Positions 11,917 through 24,460 of a DNA stretch of 32,781 nucleotides are shown one piece after another. The notes beneath the pieces are model-generated. The model ran no database searches and was not told the origin of the DNA. It saw only the letters and a program-made list of their open reading frames with translations. Position numbers and translations under genes: made by a program. The DNA lies in the NCBI GenBank assembly GCA_011947345.1, contig JAAVTG010000276.1, positions 1 through 32,781 on the forward strand. The letters are read 5' to 3'. Positions within the stretch are counted from its first letter, which is position 1. Each line of letters begins with the position of its first letter. The DNA is from Phytophthora quininea (lineage: Eukaryota > Oomycota > Peronosporomycetes > Peronosporales > Peronosporaceae).

Positions 11917-13068
11917 TATATATATATGGTCGGCGCTACATATGTATCGCACTAAAATGACGTCGCGTTATGGGCTCTATTTTGGGCTTTTGCTGCTGTT
12001 TATTCCTGTAGCGCTGCTTTTTAGCGCCCAAATGAGTACTGCTCGATACACTATTTTCGGTTATCAGACGATACTGACAGTAATACTGATCACAGCATAA
12101 TGAAACTAAGTGTAACTGGGGTTTTCAGTATGGCGAACAGGATGGTGATACTCTGAGCGAGCAGAAACAGGCGCATCCGCCAATCAGCGATCCGCAACGA
12201 TAACAACGGCTGTACTCTACTGGTTGGGCTGAAAACTTGGGGAAGTATGTTTTCATATACGGGGAAGAAGATGGTGATAGTGTGAAAAGACAGAGACAGG
12301 CCCATCACCCAATCAGCGATCAGGAACGATTGCTGCGGCTGTACATACCGGTTTAGGCTGAAAACGTAAGGGACGACGCTTTCATATACGGGGAAGAAGA
12401 TGGTGATAGTGTGAAAAGACATAGACAGGCCCATCACCCAATCAGCGATCGGGAAGGATAGCTATGACCGGAATTACCGGATTGGGATGAAAACTTGGGA
12501 GACTACGTTTTCGTATGTGGGGAAGAAGATGGTGATAGTTTGCAGCGACAGAAACTGGTGCATCGGCCAATGAGCGTTCACACACGCCATTGCAGGCATC
12601 GTACGCCCGACTCAATCGAAGCAGTGAAGAGATATGTTTCGACGCAAGGCGGACATGCTGGCGGGACTCAACGAAGAACATAATGAAAGTACGTCCTTGG
12701 GTATGTGGTTATGAGACAAATGGGGTGTAAGGTCGGAATATGTGTAGCAAATGAATGTGCGTATGTAGGTTTGAATGTTTGTGTAGTGCGAGTGTATGCA
12801 GCGTATCATTGGAGGTTGGGAAGTCTGTTGTCGAGGGAGAATATGTGTCGAATAAGCGTGTTGTATCATATATAGATGTGTGTATGGGAACGACAAAACG
12901 TACGTAGACTAGTTAATGAAACGAGGATCAATAAGAAGTAGTGGAAACGGTCATGGATGACTATGCGTGCGAGAGTGGTATTGGGAATCGTATGAAGGTG
13001 AGTGAGTGTACGCTTGTGTAGAGTATGCGTAGGTGTAGCATATGAGTGTGTATAGCGGGAATGTATGC
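11917..13068 (+). repeat. Array unit 8 (4 monomers, tail cut type A)
   Basis: Four monomers at 12141, 12270, 12399 and 12528, all spaced 129 bp. Almost identical to unit 6 but its core lacks the extra GC dinucleotide, leaving the 52-residue frame intact at 11942-12100. Tail cut after GAATGTATGC. Confidence 0.94.
11942..12100 (+). CDS. Small hydrophobic core ORF, unit 8 (52 aa, unproven)
   Basis: Same 52-codon frame as at 6254, with STARY in place of STTRY after the hydrophobic run. Open because this unit has TAGCGCTGC rather than TAGCGCGCTGC near 12010. The frame stays open upstream of the ATG through the TA head into the tail of unit 7, but the only upstream starts are non-ATG. No splice structure is evident. 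Confidence 0.25.
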   Translation: MYRTKMTSRYGLYFGLLLLFIPVALLFSAQMSTARYTIFGYQTILTVILITA

Positions 13069-13088
13069 TTATATATATATGGTCGGCG

Positions 13089-13586
13089 CTACATATGTAT
13101 CGCACTAAAATGACGTCGCGTTATGGGCTCTATTTTGGGCTTTTGCTGCTGTTTATTCCTGTAGCGCTGCTTTTTAGCGCCCAAATGAGTACTACTCGAT
13201 ACACTATTTTCGGTTATCAGACGATACTGACGGTAATACTGATCACAGCATAACGAAACTAAGTGTAGCTGGTTTTTCAGTAAGGCAAACATGATGGTGA
13301 TGCTCTGAGCGAGCAGAAACAGGCCCATCCGCCAATCAGCGATCCGCAACGAAAACAACGGCTGTACTGCACCGGTTGAGCTGAAAACTTGGGAGACTAC
13401 GTTTTCATATACGGGGAACATGACGGTGATAGTCCCATGTGACAGAGACAGGCCCATCATCCAATCAGCGATCAGGAACGATTGCTGCGGCTGTACTCCA
13501 CTGATTGGGCTGAAAACTTGTGGAAGTATGTTTTCATATACGCGGAACATGATGGTGATAGTACGACGTGACAGAGACAGGCCCAT
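13089..13586 (-). other. Minus-strand open frame, monomers into core, unit 9 (165 codons)
   Basis: The minus-strand frame starts at an ATG in the third monomer, reads two further 43-residue repeats (pattern IADW..GLSLS..TITIMF.VYEN), then enters the core with a basic, polar end and a stop. Shorter versions occur in units 3 (4167-4586), 7 and 10. No homology is recognised. It is of interest only because diverged monomers near the telomere keep the same frame open (31415-31693). Confidence 0.2.
13095..13253 (+). CDS. Small hydrophobic core ORF, unit 9 (52 aa, unproven)
   Basis: Same 52-codon frame as in units 4 and 8, with the hydrophobic run intact. On the opposite strand the same bases lie in a longer open frame that continues into the monomers, so at most one strand can be meaningful. 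The call rests only on an open frame and hydrophobic composition. Confidence 0.22.
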   Translation: MYRTKMTSRYGLYFGLLLLFIPVALLFSAQMSTTRYTIFGYQTILTVILITA

Positions 13587-14767
13587 CACCCAATCAGCGA
13601 TCGGGAAGGATAGCTATGGCCGGAATTACCGGATTGGGATGAAAACTTGGGAGACTACGTTTTCATGTGTGGAGAACACGATGGTGATCGTCTGTGGTGA
13701 CATAGACAGGCCCATCAGCCAATCAGCGAGGAGCAACGTTATCTACGGTGGCACACACCTGATTCGACTAAAAACTTGGAGAATCACGTTTTTGTATGAG
13801 GAACACGATGGTGACACTGCGAAGTGATAGAGACAGGCCTGTCAAGCAGTCAGCGATCAGTAAGGTTCATTACGGCTGTACAAACCTGTTTGGGATGAGA
13901 ACTTGGGAGACTACGTTTTCGTATGTGGGGAAGAAGATGGTGATAGTTGGCAGCGACAGAAACTGGTGCATCCGCCAATGAGCGTTCACACACGCCATTG
14001 CAGGCATCGTACGCCCGACGGATTCGAAACAGTGAAGAGATATGTTTCGACGCAAGGTGAACATGCTGGCGGGACTCAACGAAGAACATAATGAAAGTAC
14101 GTCCTTGAGTCTGTGATTATGAGACAAATGGTGTGTAAGGTCGGAATATGTGTAGCAAATGAATGTGCGTATGTAGGTTTAAATGTTTGTGTAGTGCGAG
14201 TGTATGCAGCGTATCATTGGAGGTTGGGAAGTCTGTTGTCGAGGGAGAATATGTGTCGAATAAGCGTGTTGTATCATATATACATGTGTGTATGGGAACG
14301 ACAAAAACGTATGTAGACTAGTTAATGCAACGAGGATCAATAAGAAGTAGTGAAAACGGTTTTGGATGACTATGCGTGCGAGAGTGTTATTTGTTATTGG
14401 GAATCGTATGAAGGTGAGTGAGTGTACGCTTGTGTAGAGTAGGCGTAGGTGTCGAATAGGAGTATGTAGAGTGGGAATGTATGCCGAGAATGCGTGTTAT
14501 TGTGTATGGATGTGTTGGTGTTTGCGTGTTCGTAGTGTATGGTTTGAGTAAAAGGAAGGAGTAAAAATATGATTTGGTGATAGGTAAATGAGAAAGATAG
14601 AGTGGGAGTGAAAGAAAAAAAAGAAAAGAATGATAATAGTTGATTATAATGAGATGGATTGGGATTGATAGAAAAGGTGATTTGAATGAATTGATTGAGA
14701 GTTAGGTAGTAATGTGGAAAAATGAGAAGAAGAAGAAGTATGTGGAGAGTGTGGATAGTAGATAATC

Positions 14768-16121
14768 TATATATATATGGTCGGCGCTACATATGTATCG
14801 CACTAAAATGACGTCGCGTTATGGGCTCTATTTTGGGCTTTGCTGCTGTTTATTCCTGTAGCGCGCTGCTTTAGCGCCCAAATGAGTACTACTCGACACA
14901 CTATTTTCGGTTATCAGACGATACTGACGGTAATATTGCTCACAGCATAATGAAACTAAGTGTAACTGGGGTTTCAGTATGGCGAACAGGATGGTGATAC
15001 TCTGAGCGAGCAGAAACAGGCGCATCCGCCAATCAGCGATCCGCATCGATAACAACGGCTGTACTGCACCGGTTGAGCTGAAAACTTGGGAGACTACGTT
15101 TTCATATACGGGGAGCATGATGGTGACAGTCCCATGTGACAGAGACGGGCCCATCATCCAATCAGCGATCAGGAACGATTGCTGCGGCTGTACATACCGG
15201 TTTCGGCTGAAACCTTAGGGGACCACGCTTTCATATTCGGGGAAGAAGATGGTGATAGTGTGAAAAGACATAGACAGCCCCATCAGTCAATCAGCGATCG
15301 GGAAGGATAGCTATGGCCGAAATTACCGGATTGGGACGAAAACTTGGGAGACGACGTTTTCATATGTGGAGAACACGACGTAGATTGTCTGTGGTGACAT
15401 AGACAGGCCCATCAGCCAATCAGCGAGTAGCAACGTTATCTAGGGTGGCACACACCTGCTTCGACTAAAATCTTGGAGAATCACGTTTTTGTATACGAGG
15501 AACACGAAGGTGACACTGCGAAGTGATAGAGACAGGCCTGTGAACCAATCGACGATCGGTAAGGATAGCTATGACCGGAATTACCGGATTGGGATGAAAA
15601 CTTGGGAGACTACGTTTTCGTATGTGGGGAAGAAGATGGTGATAGTTTGCAGCGACAGAAACGGGTGCATCCGCCAACGAGCGTTCACAAAGCCATTGCA
15701 GGCATCGTACGCCCAACTCAATCGAAACAGTGACGAGATATGTTTCGACGCAAGGTGAACATGCTGGCGGGACTCAACGAAGAACATAATGAAAGTACGT
15801 CCTTGAGTCTGTGACTATGAGACAAATGGTGTGTAAGGTCGGAATATGTGTAGCAACTGAATGTGCGTATGTAGGTTTGAATGTTTGTATAGTACGAGTG
15901 TATGCAGCGTATACTTGGAGGGTGGGAAGTCTGTTGTCGAGGGAGAATATGTGTAGCATAAGCGTGTTGTATCATATATAGATGTGTGTATGGGAACGAC
16001 AAAAACGTATGTAGACTAGTTAATGAAACGAGGATCAATAATAAGTAGTGGAAACAGGTCATGGACGACTATGCGTGCGAGAGTGGTATTGCGAATCGTA
16101 TGAAGGTGAGTGAGTGTACCC
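14768..16121 (+). repeat. Array unit 10 (6 monomers, shortest tail, cut type E)
   Basis: Monomers start at 14990, 15119, 15248, 15377, 15506 and 15635, all spaced 129 bp; the fourth anchor is mutated to GACGTAGAT. The tail is the shortest in the array, cut right after GAGTGAGTGTAC and followed by CC and the TA head of unit 11. No other unit in the window shares this cut. Confidence 0.93.
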
Positions 16122-17845
16122 TATATATATATGGTCGGCGCTACATATGTATCGCACTAAAATGACGTCGCGTTATGGGCTCTATTTTGGGCTTTTGCTG
16201 CTGTTTATTCCTGTAGCGCTGCTTTTTAGCGCCCAAATGAGTACTACTCGACACACTATTTTCGGTTATCAGACGATACTGACGGTAATACTGATCACAG
16301 CATAATGAAACTAAGTGTAACTGGGTTTTTCAGTACGGCGAACATGATGGTGATACTCTGAGCGAGCAGAAACAGGCGCATCCGCCAATCAGCGATCCGC
16401 ATCGATAACAACGCCTGTACTGCACCGGTTGGGCTGAAAACTCGGAGAACTATGTTTTCATATACGGGGAGCATGATGGTGATAGTCTGATGTGACAGAG
16501 ACAGGCCCATCATCCAATCAGCGATCAGGAACGATTGCTGCGGCTGTACATACCGGTTTAGGCTGAAACCTTAGGGGACGACGCTTTCATATACGGGGAA
16601 GAAGATGGTGATAGTGTGAAAAGACAGAGACAGGCCCATCACCCAATCAGCGATCGGGAAGGATAGCTATGGCCGTATTCACCGGATTGGGATGAAAACG
16701 TGGGAGACGACGTTTTCATGTGTGGAGAACACGATGTTGATTGTCTGAGATGACATAGACAGGCCCACCACCCAATCCGCGAGGAGCAACGTTATCTACG
16801 GCCGCACACACCTGCTTCGACTACAACCTTGGAGAATCACGTTCTTGTATACGCGGAACACGAAGGTGACACTGCGAAGTGATAGAGACAGGCCTGTCAA
16901 GCAGTCAGCGATCAGTAAGGTTCATTACGGCTGTACAAACCTGTTTGGGATGAGAACTTGGGAGACTACGTTTGGGTATGTGGGGAAGAAGATGGTGATC
17001 GTTGGCAGCGACAGAAACTGGTGCATCCGCCAATGAGCGTTCACAGACGCCATTGCAGGCATCGTACGCCCGACTCAATCGAAACAGTGACGATATATGT
17101 TTCGACGCCAGGTGAACTTGCTGGCGGGACTCAACTAAGAACGTAATGAAAGTACGTCCTTGAGTATGTGATTATGAGACAAATGGTGTGTAAGGTCGGA
17201 ATATGTGTAGCAAATGAATGTGCGTATGTGTAGCAAATGAATGTGCGTATGTAGGTTTAAATGTTTGTGTAGTGCGAGTGTATGCAGCGTATCATTGGAG
17301 GTTGGGAAGTCTGTTGTCGAGGGAGAATATGTGTCGAATAAGCGTGTTGTATCATATATAGATGTGTGTATGGGAACGACAAAAAGGTATGTAGACTAGT
17401 CAATGCAACGAGGATCAATAAGAAGTAGTGGAAACAGGTCATGGATGACTATGCGTGCGAGAGTGTTATTTGTTATTGGGAATCGTATGAAGGTGAGTGA
17501 GTGTACGCTTGTGTAGAGTAGGAGTAGGTGTCGAATAGGAGTGTGTAGAGTGGGAATGTATGCAGAGAATGCGTGTTATTGTGTATGGATGTGTTGGTGT
17601 TTGCGTGTTCGTAGTATATGGTTTGAGTAAAAGGAAGGAGTAAAAATATGATTTGGTGATAGGTAAATGAGAAAGATAGAGTGGGAGTGAAAGAAAAAAA
17701 GAAAAGAATGATAATAGTTGATTATAATGAGATGGATTGGGATTGATCGGAAAGGTGATTTGAATGAATTGATTGAGAGTTAGGTAGTAATGTGGAAAAA
17801 TGAGAAGAAGAAGAAGTATGTGGAGAGTGTGGATAGTAGATAATC
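16122..17845 (+). repeat. Array unit 11 (6 monomers, tail cut type B)
   Basis: Monomers start at 16346, 16475, 16604, 16733, 16862 and 16991, all spaced 129 bp. A 23-bp tandem duplication at 17207-17252 (GTAGCAAATGAATGTGCG repeated) and the variant AGACTAGTCAATGC mark it as kin of units 16 and 17. The 52-residue core frame is intact at 16147-16305. Tail cut after GTAGATAAT. Confidence 0.94.
16147..16305 (+). CDS. Small hydrophobic core ORF, unit 11 (52 aa, unproven)
   Basis: Same 52-codon frame, with the single change STTRH for STTRY in the polar segment. The hydrophobic run and stop position are unchanged. Confidence 0.22.
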   Translation: MYRTKMTSRYGLYFGLLLLFIPVALLFSAQMSTTRHTIFGYQTILTVILITA

Positions 17846-19262
17846 TATATATATATGGTCGGCGCTACATATGTATCGCACTAAAATGACGTCGCGTTAT
17901 GGGCTCTATTTTGGGCTTTTGCTGCTGTTTATTCCTGTAGCGCGCTGCTTTTTAGCGCCCAAATGAGTACTACTCGACACACTATTTTCGGTTATCAGAC
18001 GATACTGACGGTAATATTGCTCACAGCATAATGAAACTAAGTGTAACTGGGGTTTTCAGTATGGCGAACAGGATGGTGATACTCTGAGCGAGCAGAAACA
18101 GGCGCATCCGCCAATCAGCGATCCGCATCGATAACAACGGCTGTACTGCACCGGTTGAGCTGAAAACTTGGGAGACTACGTTTTCATATACGGGGAGCAT
18201 GATGGTGACAGTCCCATGTGACAGAGACGGGCCCATCATCCAATCAGCGATCAGGAACGATTGCTGCGGCTGTACATACCGGTTTAGGCTGAAACCTTAG
18301 GGGACGACGCTTTCATATACGGGGAAGATGGTGATAGTGTGAAAAGACAGAGACAGGCCCATCACCCAATCAGCGATCGGGAAGGATAGCTATGGCCGGA
18401 ATTACCGGATTGGGATGAAAACGTGGAGACTACGTTTTCATATGTGGAGAACACGATGTTGATCATCTGAGTTGACATAGACAGGCCCATCAGTCAATCA
18501 GCGAGTAGCAGCGTTATCTACGGTGGCACACACCTGCTTCGACTAAAACCTTGGAGAATCACGTGTTTGTATACGCGGAACACGATGGTGACACTGCGAA
18601 GTGATAGAGACAGGCCTGTGAACCAATCGACGATCAGAAATGATAACTGCGGGTGTACACACCCGTTTGGGCTGAAAACTAGCGAGACTACGTATTCATA
18701 CGCAAGGAACAAAATGGTGATAGGTTGAAGTGACAGAAACTGGTGCATCGGCCAATGAGCGTTCACACACGCCATTGCAGGCATCGTACGCCCGACTCAA
18801 TCGAAACAGTGAAGAGATATGTTTCGACGCAAGGCGGACATGCTGGCGGGACTCAACGAAGAACATAATGAAAGTACGTCCTTGGGTATGTGGTTATGAG
18901 ACAAATGGGGTGTAAGGTCGGAATATGCGTAGCAACTGAATGTGCGTATGTAGGTTTGAATGTTTGTGTAGTGCGAGTGTATGCAGCGTATCATTGGAGG
19001 TTGGGAAGTCTGTTGTCGAGGGAGAATATGTGTCGAATAAGCGTGTTGTATCATATATAGATGTGTGTATGGGAACGACAAAAACGTATGTAGACTAGTT
19101 AATGCAACGAGGATCAATAAGAAGTAGTGGAAACAGGTCATGGATGACTATGCGTGCGAGAGTGGTATTTGTTATTGGGAATCGTATGAAGGTGAGTGAG
19201 TGTACGCTTGTGTAGAGTATGCGTAGGTGTAGCATATGAGTGTGTATAGCGGGAATGTATGC
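17846..19262 (+). repeat. Array unit 12 (6 monomers, tail cut type A)
   Basis: Monomers start at 18072, 18201, 18327, 18455, 18584 and 18713; the 126-bp step is loss of one GAA near 18322. Near-identical to unit 5. Tail cut after GAATGTATGC. Confidence 0.94.
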
Positions 19263-20417
19263 TTATATATATATGGTCGGCGCTACATATGTATCGCACT
19301 AAAATGACGTCGCGTTATGGGCTCTATTTTGGGCTTTTGCTGCTGTTTATTCCTGTAGCGCGCTGCTTTTTAGCGCCCAAATGAGTACTGCTCGATACAC
19401 TATTTTCGGTTATCAGACGATACTGACAGTAATACTGATCACAGCATAATGAAACTAAGTGTAACTGGGGTTTTCAGTATGGCGAACAGGATGGTGATAC
19501 TCTGAGCGAGCAGAAACAGGCGCATCCGCCAATCAGCGATCCGCAACGATAACAACGGCTGTACTCTACTGGTTGGGCTGAAAACTTGGGAAGTATGTTT
19601 TCATATACGGGGAAGAAGATGGTGATAGTGTGAAAAGACAGAGACAGGCCCATCACCCAATCAGCGATCAGGAACGATTGCTGCGGCTGTACATACCGGT
19701 TTAGGCTGAAAACGTAAGGGACGACGCTTTCATATACGGGGAAGAAGATGGTGATAGTGTGAAAAGACATAGACAGGCCCATCACCCAATCAGCGATCGG
19801 GAAGGATAGCTATGACCGGAATTACCGGATTGGGATGAAAACTTGGGAGACTACGTTTTCGTATGTGGGGAAGAAGATGGTGATAGTTTGCAGCGACAGA
19901 AACTGGTGCATCGGCCAATGAGCGTTCACACACGCCATTGCAGGCATCGTACGCCCGACTCAATCGAAGCAGTGAAGAGATATGTTTCGACGCAAGGCGG
20001 ACATGCTGGCGGACTCAACGAAGAACATAATGAAAGTACGTCCTTGGGTATGTGGTTATGAGACAAATGGGGTGTAAGGTCGGAATATGTGTAGCAAATG
20101 AATGTGCGTATGTAGGTTTGAATGTTTGTGTAGTGCGAGTGTATGCAGCGTATCATTGGAGGTTGGGAAGTCTGTTGTCGAGGGAGAATATGTGTCGAAT
20201 AAGCGTGTTGTATCATATATAGATGTGTGTATGGGAACGACAAAAACGTACGTAGACTAGTTAATGAAACGAGGATCAATAAGAAGTAGTGGAAACAGGT
20301 CATGGATGACTATGCGTGCGAGAGTGGTATTGGGAATCGTATGAAGGTGAGTGAGTGTACGCTTGTGTAGAGTATGCGTAGGTGTAGCATATGAGTGTGT
20401 ATAGCGGGAATGTATGC
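19263..20417 (+). repeat. Array unit 13 (4 monomers, tail cut type A)
   Basis: Four monomers at 19490, 19618, 19747 and 19876. Near-identical to unit 6, including the 128-bp first step. Together with unit 12 it forms the second copy of the block 7924-10496. Confidence 0.94.
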
Positions 20418-21570
20418 TTATATATATATGGTCGGCGCTACATATGTATCGCACTAAAATGACGTCGCGTTATGGGCTCTATTTTGGGCTTTTGCTGCTG
20501 TTTATTCCTGTAGCGCGCTGCTTTTAGCGCCCAAATGAGTACTGCTCGATACACTATTTTCGGTTATCAGACGATACTGACAGTAATACTGATCACAGCA
20601 TAATGAAACTAAGTGTAACTGGGGTTTTCAGTATGGCGAACAGGATGGTGATACTCTGAGCGAGCAGAAACAGGCGCATCCGCCAATCAGCGATCCGCAA
20701 CGATAACAACGGCTGTACTCTACTGGTTGGGCTGAAAACTTGGGGAAGTATGTTTTCATATACGGGGAAGAAGATGGTGATAGTGTGAAAAGACAGAGAC
20801 AGGCCCATCACCCAATCAGCGATCAGGAACGATTGCTGCGGCTGTACATACCGGTTTAGGCTGAAAACGTAAGGGACGACGCTTTCATATACGGGGAAGA
20901 AGATGGTGATAGTGTGAAAAGACATAGACAGGCCCATCACCCAATCAGCGATCGGGAAGGATAGCTATGACCGGAATTACCGGATTGGGATGAAAACTTG
21001 GGAGACTACGTTTTCGTATGGGAAGAAGATGGTGATAGTTTGCAGCGACAGAAACTGGTGCATCGGCCAATGAGCGTTCACACACGCCATTGCAGGCATC
21101 GTACGCCCGACTCAATCGAAGCAGTGAAGAGATATGTTTCGACGCAAGGCGGACATGCTGGCGGGACTCAACGAAGAACATAATGAAAGTACGTCCTTGG
21201 GTATGTGGTTATGAGACAAATGGGGTGTAAGGTCGGAATATGTGTAGCAAATGAATGTGCGTATGTAGGTTTGAATGTTTGTATAGTGCGAGTGTATGCA
21301 GCGTATCATTGGAGGGTGGGAAGTCTGTTGTCGAGGGAGAATATGTGTAGCATAAGCGTGTTGTATCATATATAGATGTGTGTATGGGAACGACAAAAAC
21401 GTACGTAGACTAGTTAATGAAACGAGGATCAATAAGAAGTAGTGGAAAACGGTCATGGATGACTATGCGTGCGAGAGTGGTATTGGGAATCGTATGAAGG
21501 TGAGTGAGTGTACGCTTGTGTAGAGTATGCGTAGGTGTAGCATATGAGTGTGTATAGCGGGAATGTATGC
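20418..21570 (+). repeat. Array unit 14 (4 monomers, tail cut type A)
   Basis: Four monomers at 20644, 20773, 20902 and 21028; the last step is 126 bp because of a 3-bp loss in the TATGTGGGGAAG segment. The core has one T fewer near 20522 as well as the extra GC. Tail cut after GAATGTATGC. Confidence 0.94.
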
Positions 21571-22732
21571 TTATATATATATGGTCGGCGCTACATATGT
21601 ATCGCACTAAAATGACGTCGCGTTATGGGCTCTATTTTGGGCTTTTGCTGCTGTTTATTCCTGTAGCGCGCTGCTTTTTAGCGCCCAAATGAGTACTGCT
21701 CGATACACTATTTTCGGTTATCAGACGATACTGACAGTAATACTGATCACAGCATAATGAAACTAAGTGTAACTGGGGTTTTCAGTATGGCGAACAGGAT
21801 GGTGATACTCTGAGCGAGCAGAAACAGGCGCATCCGCCAATCAGCGATCCGCAACGATAACAACGGCTGTACTCTACTGGTTGGGCTGAAAACTTGGGGA
21901 AGTATGTTTTCATATACGGGGAAGAAGATGGTGATAGTGTGAAAAGACAGAGACAGGCCCATCACCCAATCAGCGATCAGGAACGATTGCTGCGGCTGTA
22001 CATACCGGTTTAGGCTGAAAACGTAGGGGACGACGCTTTCATATACGGGGAAGAAGATGGTGATAGTGTGAAAAGACATAGACAGGCCCATCACCCAATC
22101 AGCGATCGGGAAGGATAGCTATGACCGGAATTACCGGATTGGGATGAAAACTTGGGAGACTACGTTTTCGTATGTGGGGAAGAAGATGGTGATAGTTTGC
22201 AGCGACAGAAACTGGTGCATCGGCCAATGAGCGTTCACACGCCATTGCAGGCATCGTACGCCCGACTCAATCGAAACAGTGAAGAGATATGTTTCGACGC
22301 AAGGCGGACATGCTGGCGGGACTCAACGAAGAACATAATGAAAGTACGTCCTTGAGTATGTGGTTATGAGACAAATGGGGTGTAAGGTCGGAATATGTGT
22401 AGCAAATGAATGTGCGTATGTAGGTTTGAATGTTTGTGTAGTGCGAGTGTATGCAGCGTATCATTGGAGGTTGGGAAGTCTGTTGTCGAGGGAGAATATG
22501 TGTCGAATAAGCGTGTTGTATCATATATAGATGTGTGTATGGGAACGACAAAAACGTATGTAGACTAGTTAATGCAACGAGGATCAATAAGAAGTAGTGG
22601 AAACAGGTCATGGATGACTATGCGTGCGAGAGTGGTATTTGTTATTGGGAATCGTATGAAGGTGAGTGAGTGTACGCTTGTGTAGAGTATGCGTAGGTGT
22701 AGCATATGAGTGTGTATAGCGGGAATGTATGC
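21571..22732 (+). repeat. Array unit 15 (4 monomers, tail cut type A)
   Basis: Four monomers at 21798, 21927, 22056 and 22185, all spaced 129 bp. Fourth of the five short units, and the third in direct succession (units 13, 14, 15), suggesting local amplification. Tail cut after GAATGTATGC. Confidence 0.94.
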
Positions 22733-22757
22733 TATATATATATGGTCGGCGCTACAT

Positions 22758-22916
22758 ATGTATCGCACTAAAATGACGTCGCGTTATGGGCTCTATTTTG
22801 GGCTTTTGCTGCTGTTTATTCCTGTAGCGCTGCTTTTTAGCGCCCAAGTTAGTACTACTCGACACACTATTTTCGGTTATCAGACGATACTGACACTAAT
22901 ACTGATCACAGCATAA
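22758..22916 (+). CDS. Small hydrophobic core ORF, unit 16 (52 aa, unproven)
   Basis: Same frame with more substitutions than other intact copies: AQVSTTRH and TILTLILITA. These changes are conservative for hydrophobicity (V for M, L for V), which is compatible with constraint but far too few to prove it. Confidence 0.25.
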   Translation: MYRTKMTSRYGLYFGLLLLFIPVALLFSAQVSTTRHTIFGYQTILTLILITA

Positions 22917-24460
22917 TGAAACTAAGTGTAACTAGGGTTTTCAGTATGGCGAACATGATGGTGATACTCTGAGCGAGCAGAAACAGGCGCATCTGCCAAT
23001 CAGCGATCAGCAACGAGAACAACGGCTGTACTCCACCGATTGGGCTGAAAACTTGGGAGACTACGTTTTCATATACGGGGAACATGATGGTGATAGTCTG
23101 ATGTGACAGAGACAGGTCCATCAGCCAATCAGCGATCAGGAACGATTGCTGCGGCTGTACATACCGGTTTCGGCTGAAAACGTAGGGGACGACGCTTTCA
23201 TATACGGGGAAGAAGATGGTGATAGTGTGAAAAGACAGAGACAGGCCCACCACCCAATCAGCGATCGGGAAGGATAGCTATGGCCGTATTCACCGGATTG
23301 GGATGAAAACGTGGAGACGACGTTTTCATGTGTGGAGAACACGATGTTGATTGTCTGAGATGACATAGACAGGCCCACCACCCAATCCGCGAGGAGCAAC
23401 GTTATCTACGGCCGCACACACCTGCTTCGACTACAACCTTGGAGAATCACGTTCTTGTATACGCGGAACACGAAGGTGACACTGCGAAGTGATAGAGACA
23501 GGCCTGTCAAGCAGTCAGCGATCAGTAAGGTTCATTACGGCTGTACAAACCTGTTTGGGATGAGAACTTGGGAGACTACGTTTGGGTATGTGGGGAAGAA
23601 GATGGTGATCGTTGGCAGCGACAGAAACTGGTGCATCCGCCAATGAGCGTTCACAGACGCCATTGCAGGCATCGTACGCCCGACTCAATCGAAACAGTGA
23701 CGATATATGTTTCGACGCCAGGTGAACTTGCTGGCGGGACTCAACTAAGAACGTAATGAAAGTACGTCCTTGAGTATGTGATTATGAGACAAATGGTGTG
23801 TAAGGTCGGAATATGTGTAGCAAATGAATGTGCGTATGTGTAGCAAATGAATGTGCGTATGTAGGTTTAAATGTTTGTGTAGTGCGAGTGTATGCAGCGT
23901 ATCATTGGAGGTTGGGAAGTCTGTTGTCGAGGGAGAATATGTGTCGAATAAGCGTGTTGTATCATATATAGATGTGTGTATGGGAACGACAAAAAGGTAT
24001 GTAGACTAGTCAATGCAACGAGGATCAATAAGAAGTAGTGGAAACAGGTCATGGATGACTATGCGTGCGAGAGTGTTATTTGTTATTGGGAATCGTATGA
24101 AGGTGAGTGAGTGTACGCTTGTGTAGAGTAGGAGTAGGTGTCGAATAGGAGTGTGTAGAGTGGGAATGTATGCAGAGAATGCGTGTTATTGTGTATGGAT
24201 GTGTTGGTGTTTGCGTGTTCGTAGTATATGGTTTGAGTAAAAGGAAGGAGTAAAAAATATGATTTGGTGATAGGTAAATGAGAAAGATAGAGTGGGAGTG
24301 AAAGAAAAAGAAAAAGAAAAGAATGATAATAGTTGATTATAATGAGATGGATTGGGATTGATCGGAAAGGTGATTTGAATGAATTGATTGAGAGTTAGGT
24401 AGTAATGTGGAAAAATGAGAAGAAGAAGAAGTATGTGGAGAGTGTGGATAGTAGATAATC

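Larger units (their letters stand above)
13069..14767 (+). repeat. Array unit 9 (6 monomers, tail cut type B)
   Basis: Monomers start at 13293, 13422, 13551, 13680, 13807 and 13936; the 127-bp step reflects a 2-bp loss near 13797. Sequence and tail cut (after GTAGATAAT) are nearly those of unit 4. The minus strand has an open frame of about 165 codons (13089-13586) that runs from the monomers into the core. Confidence 0.94.
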
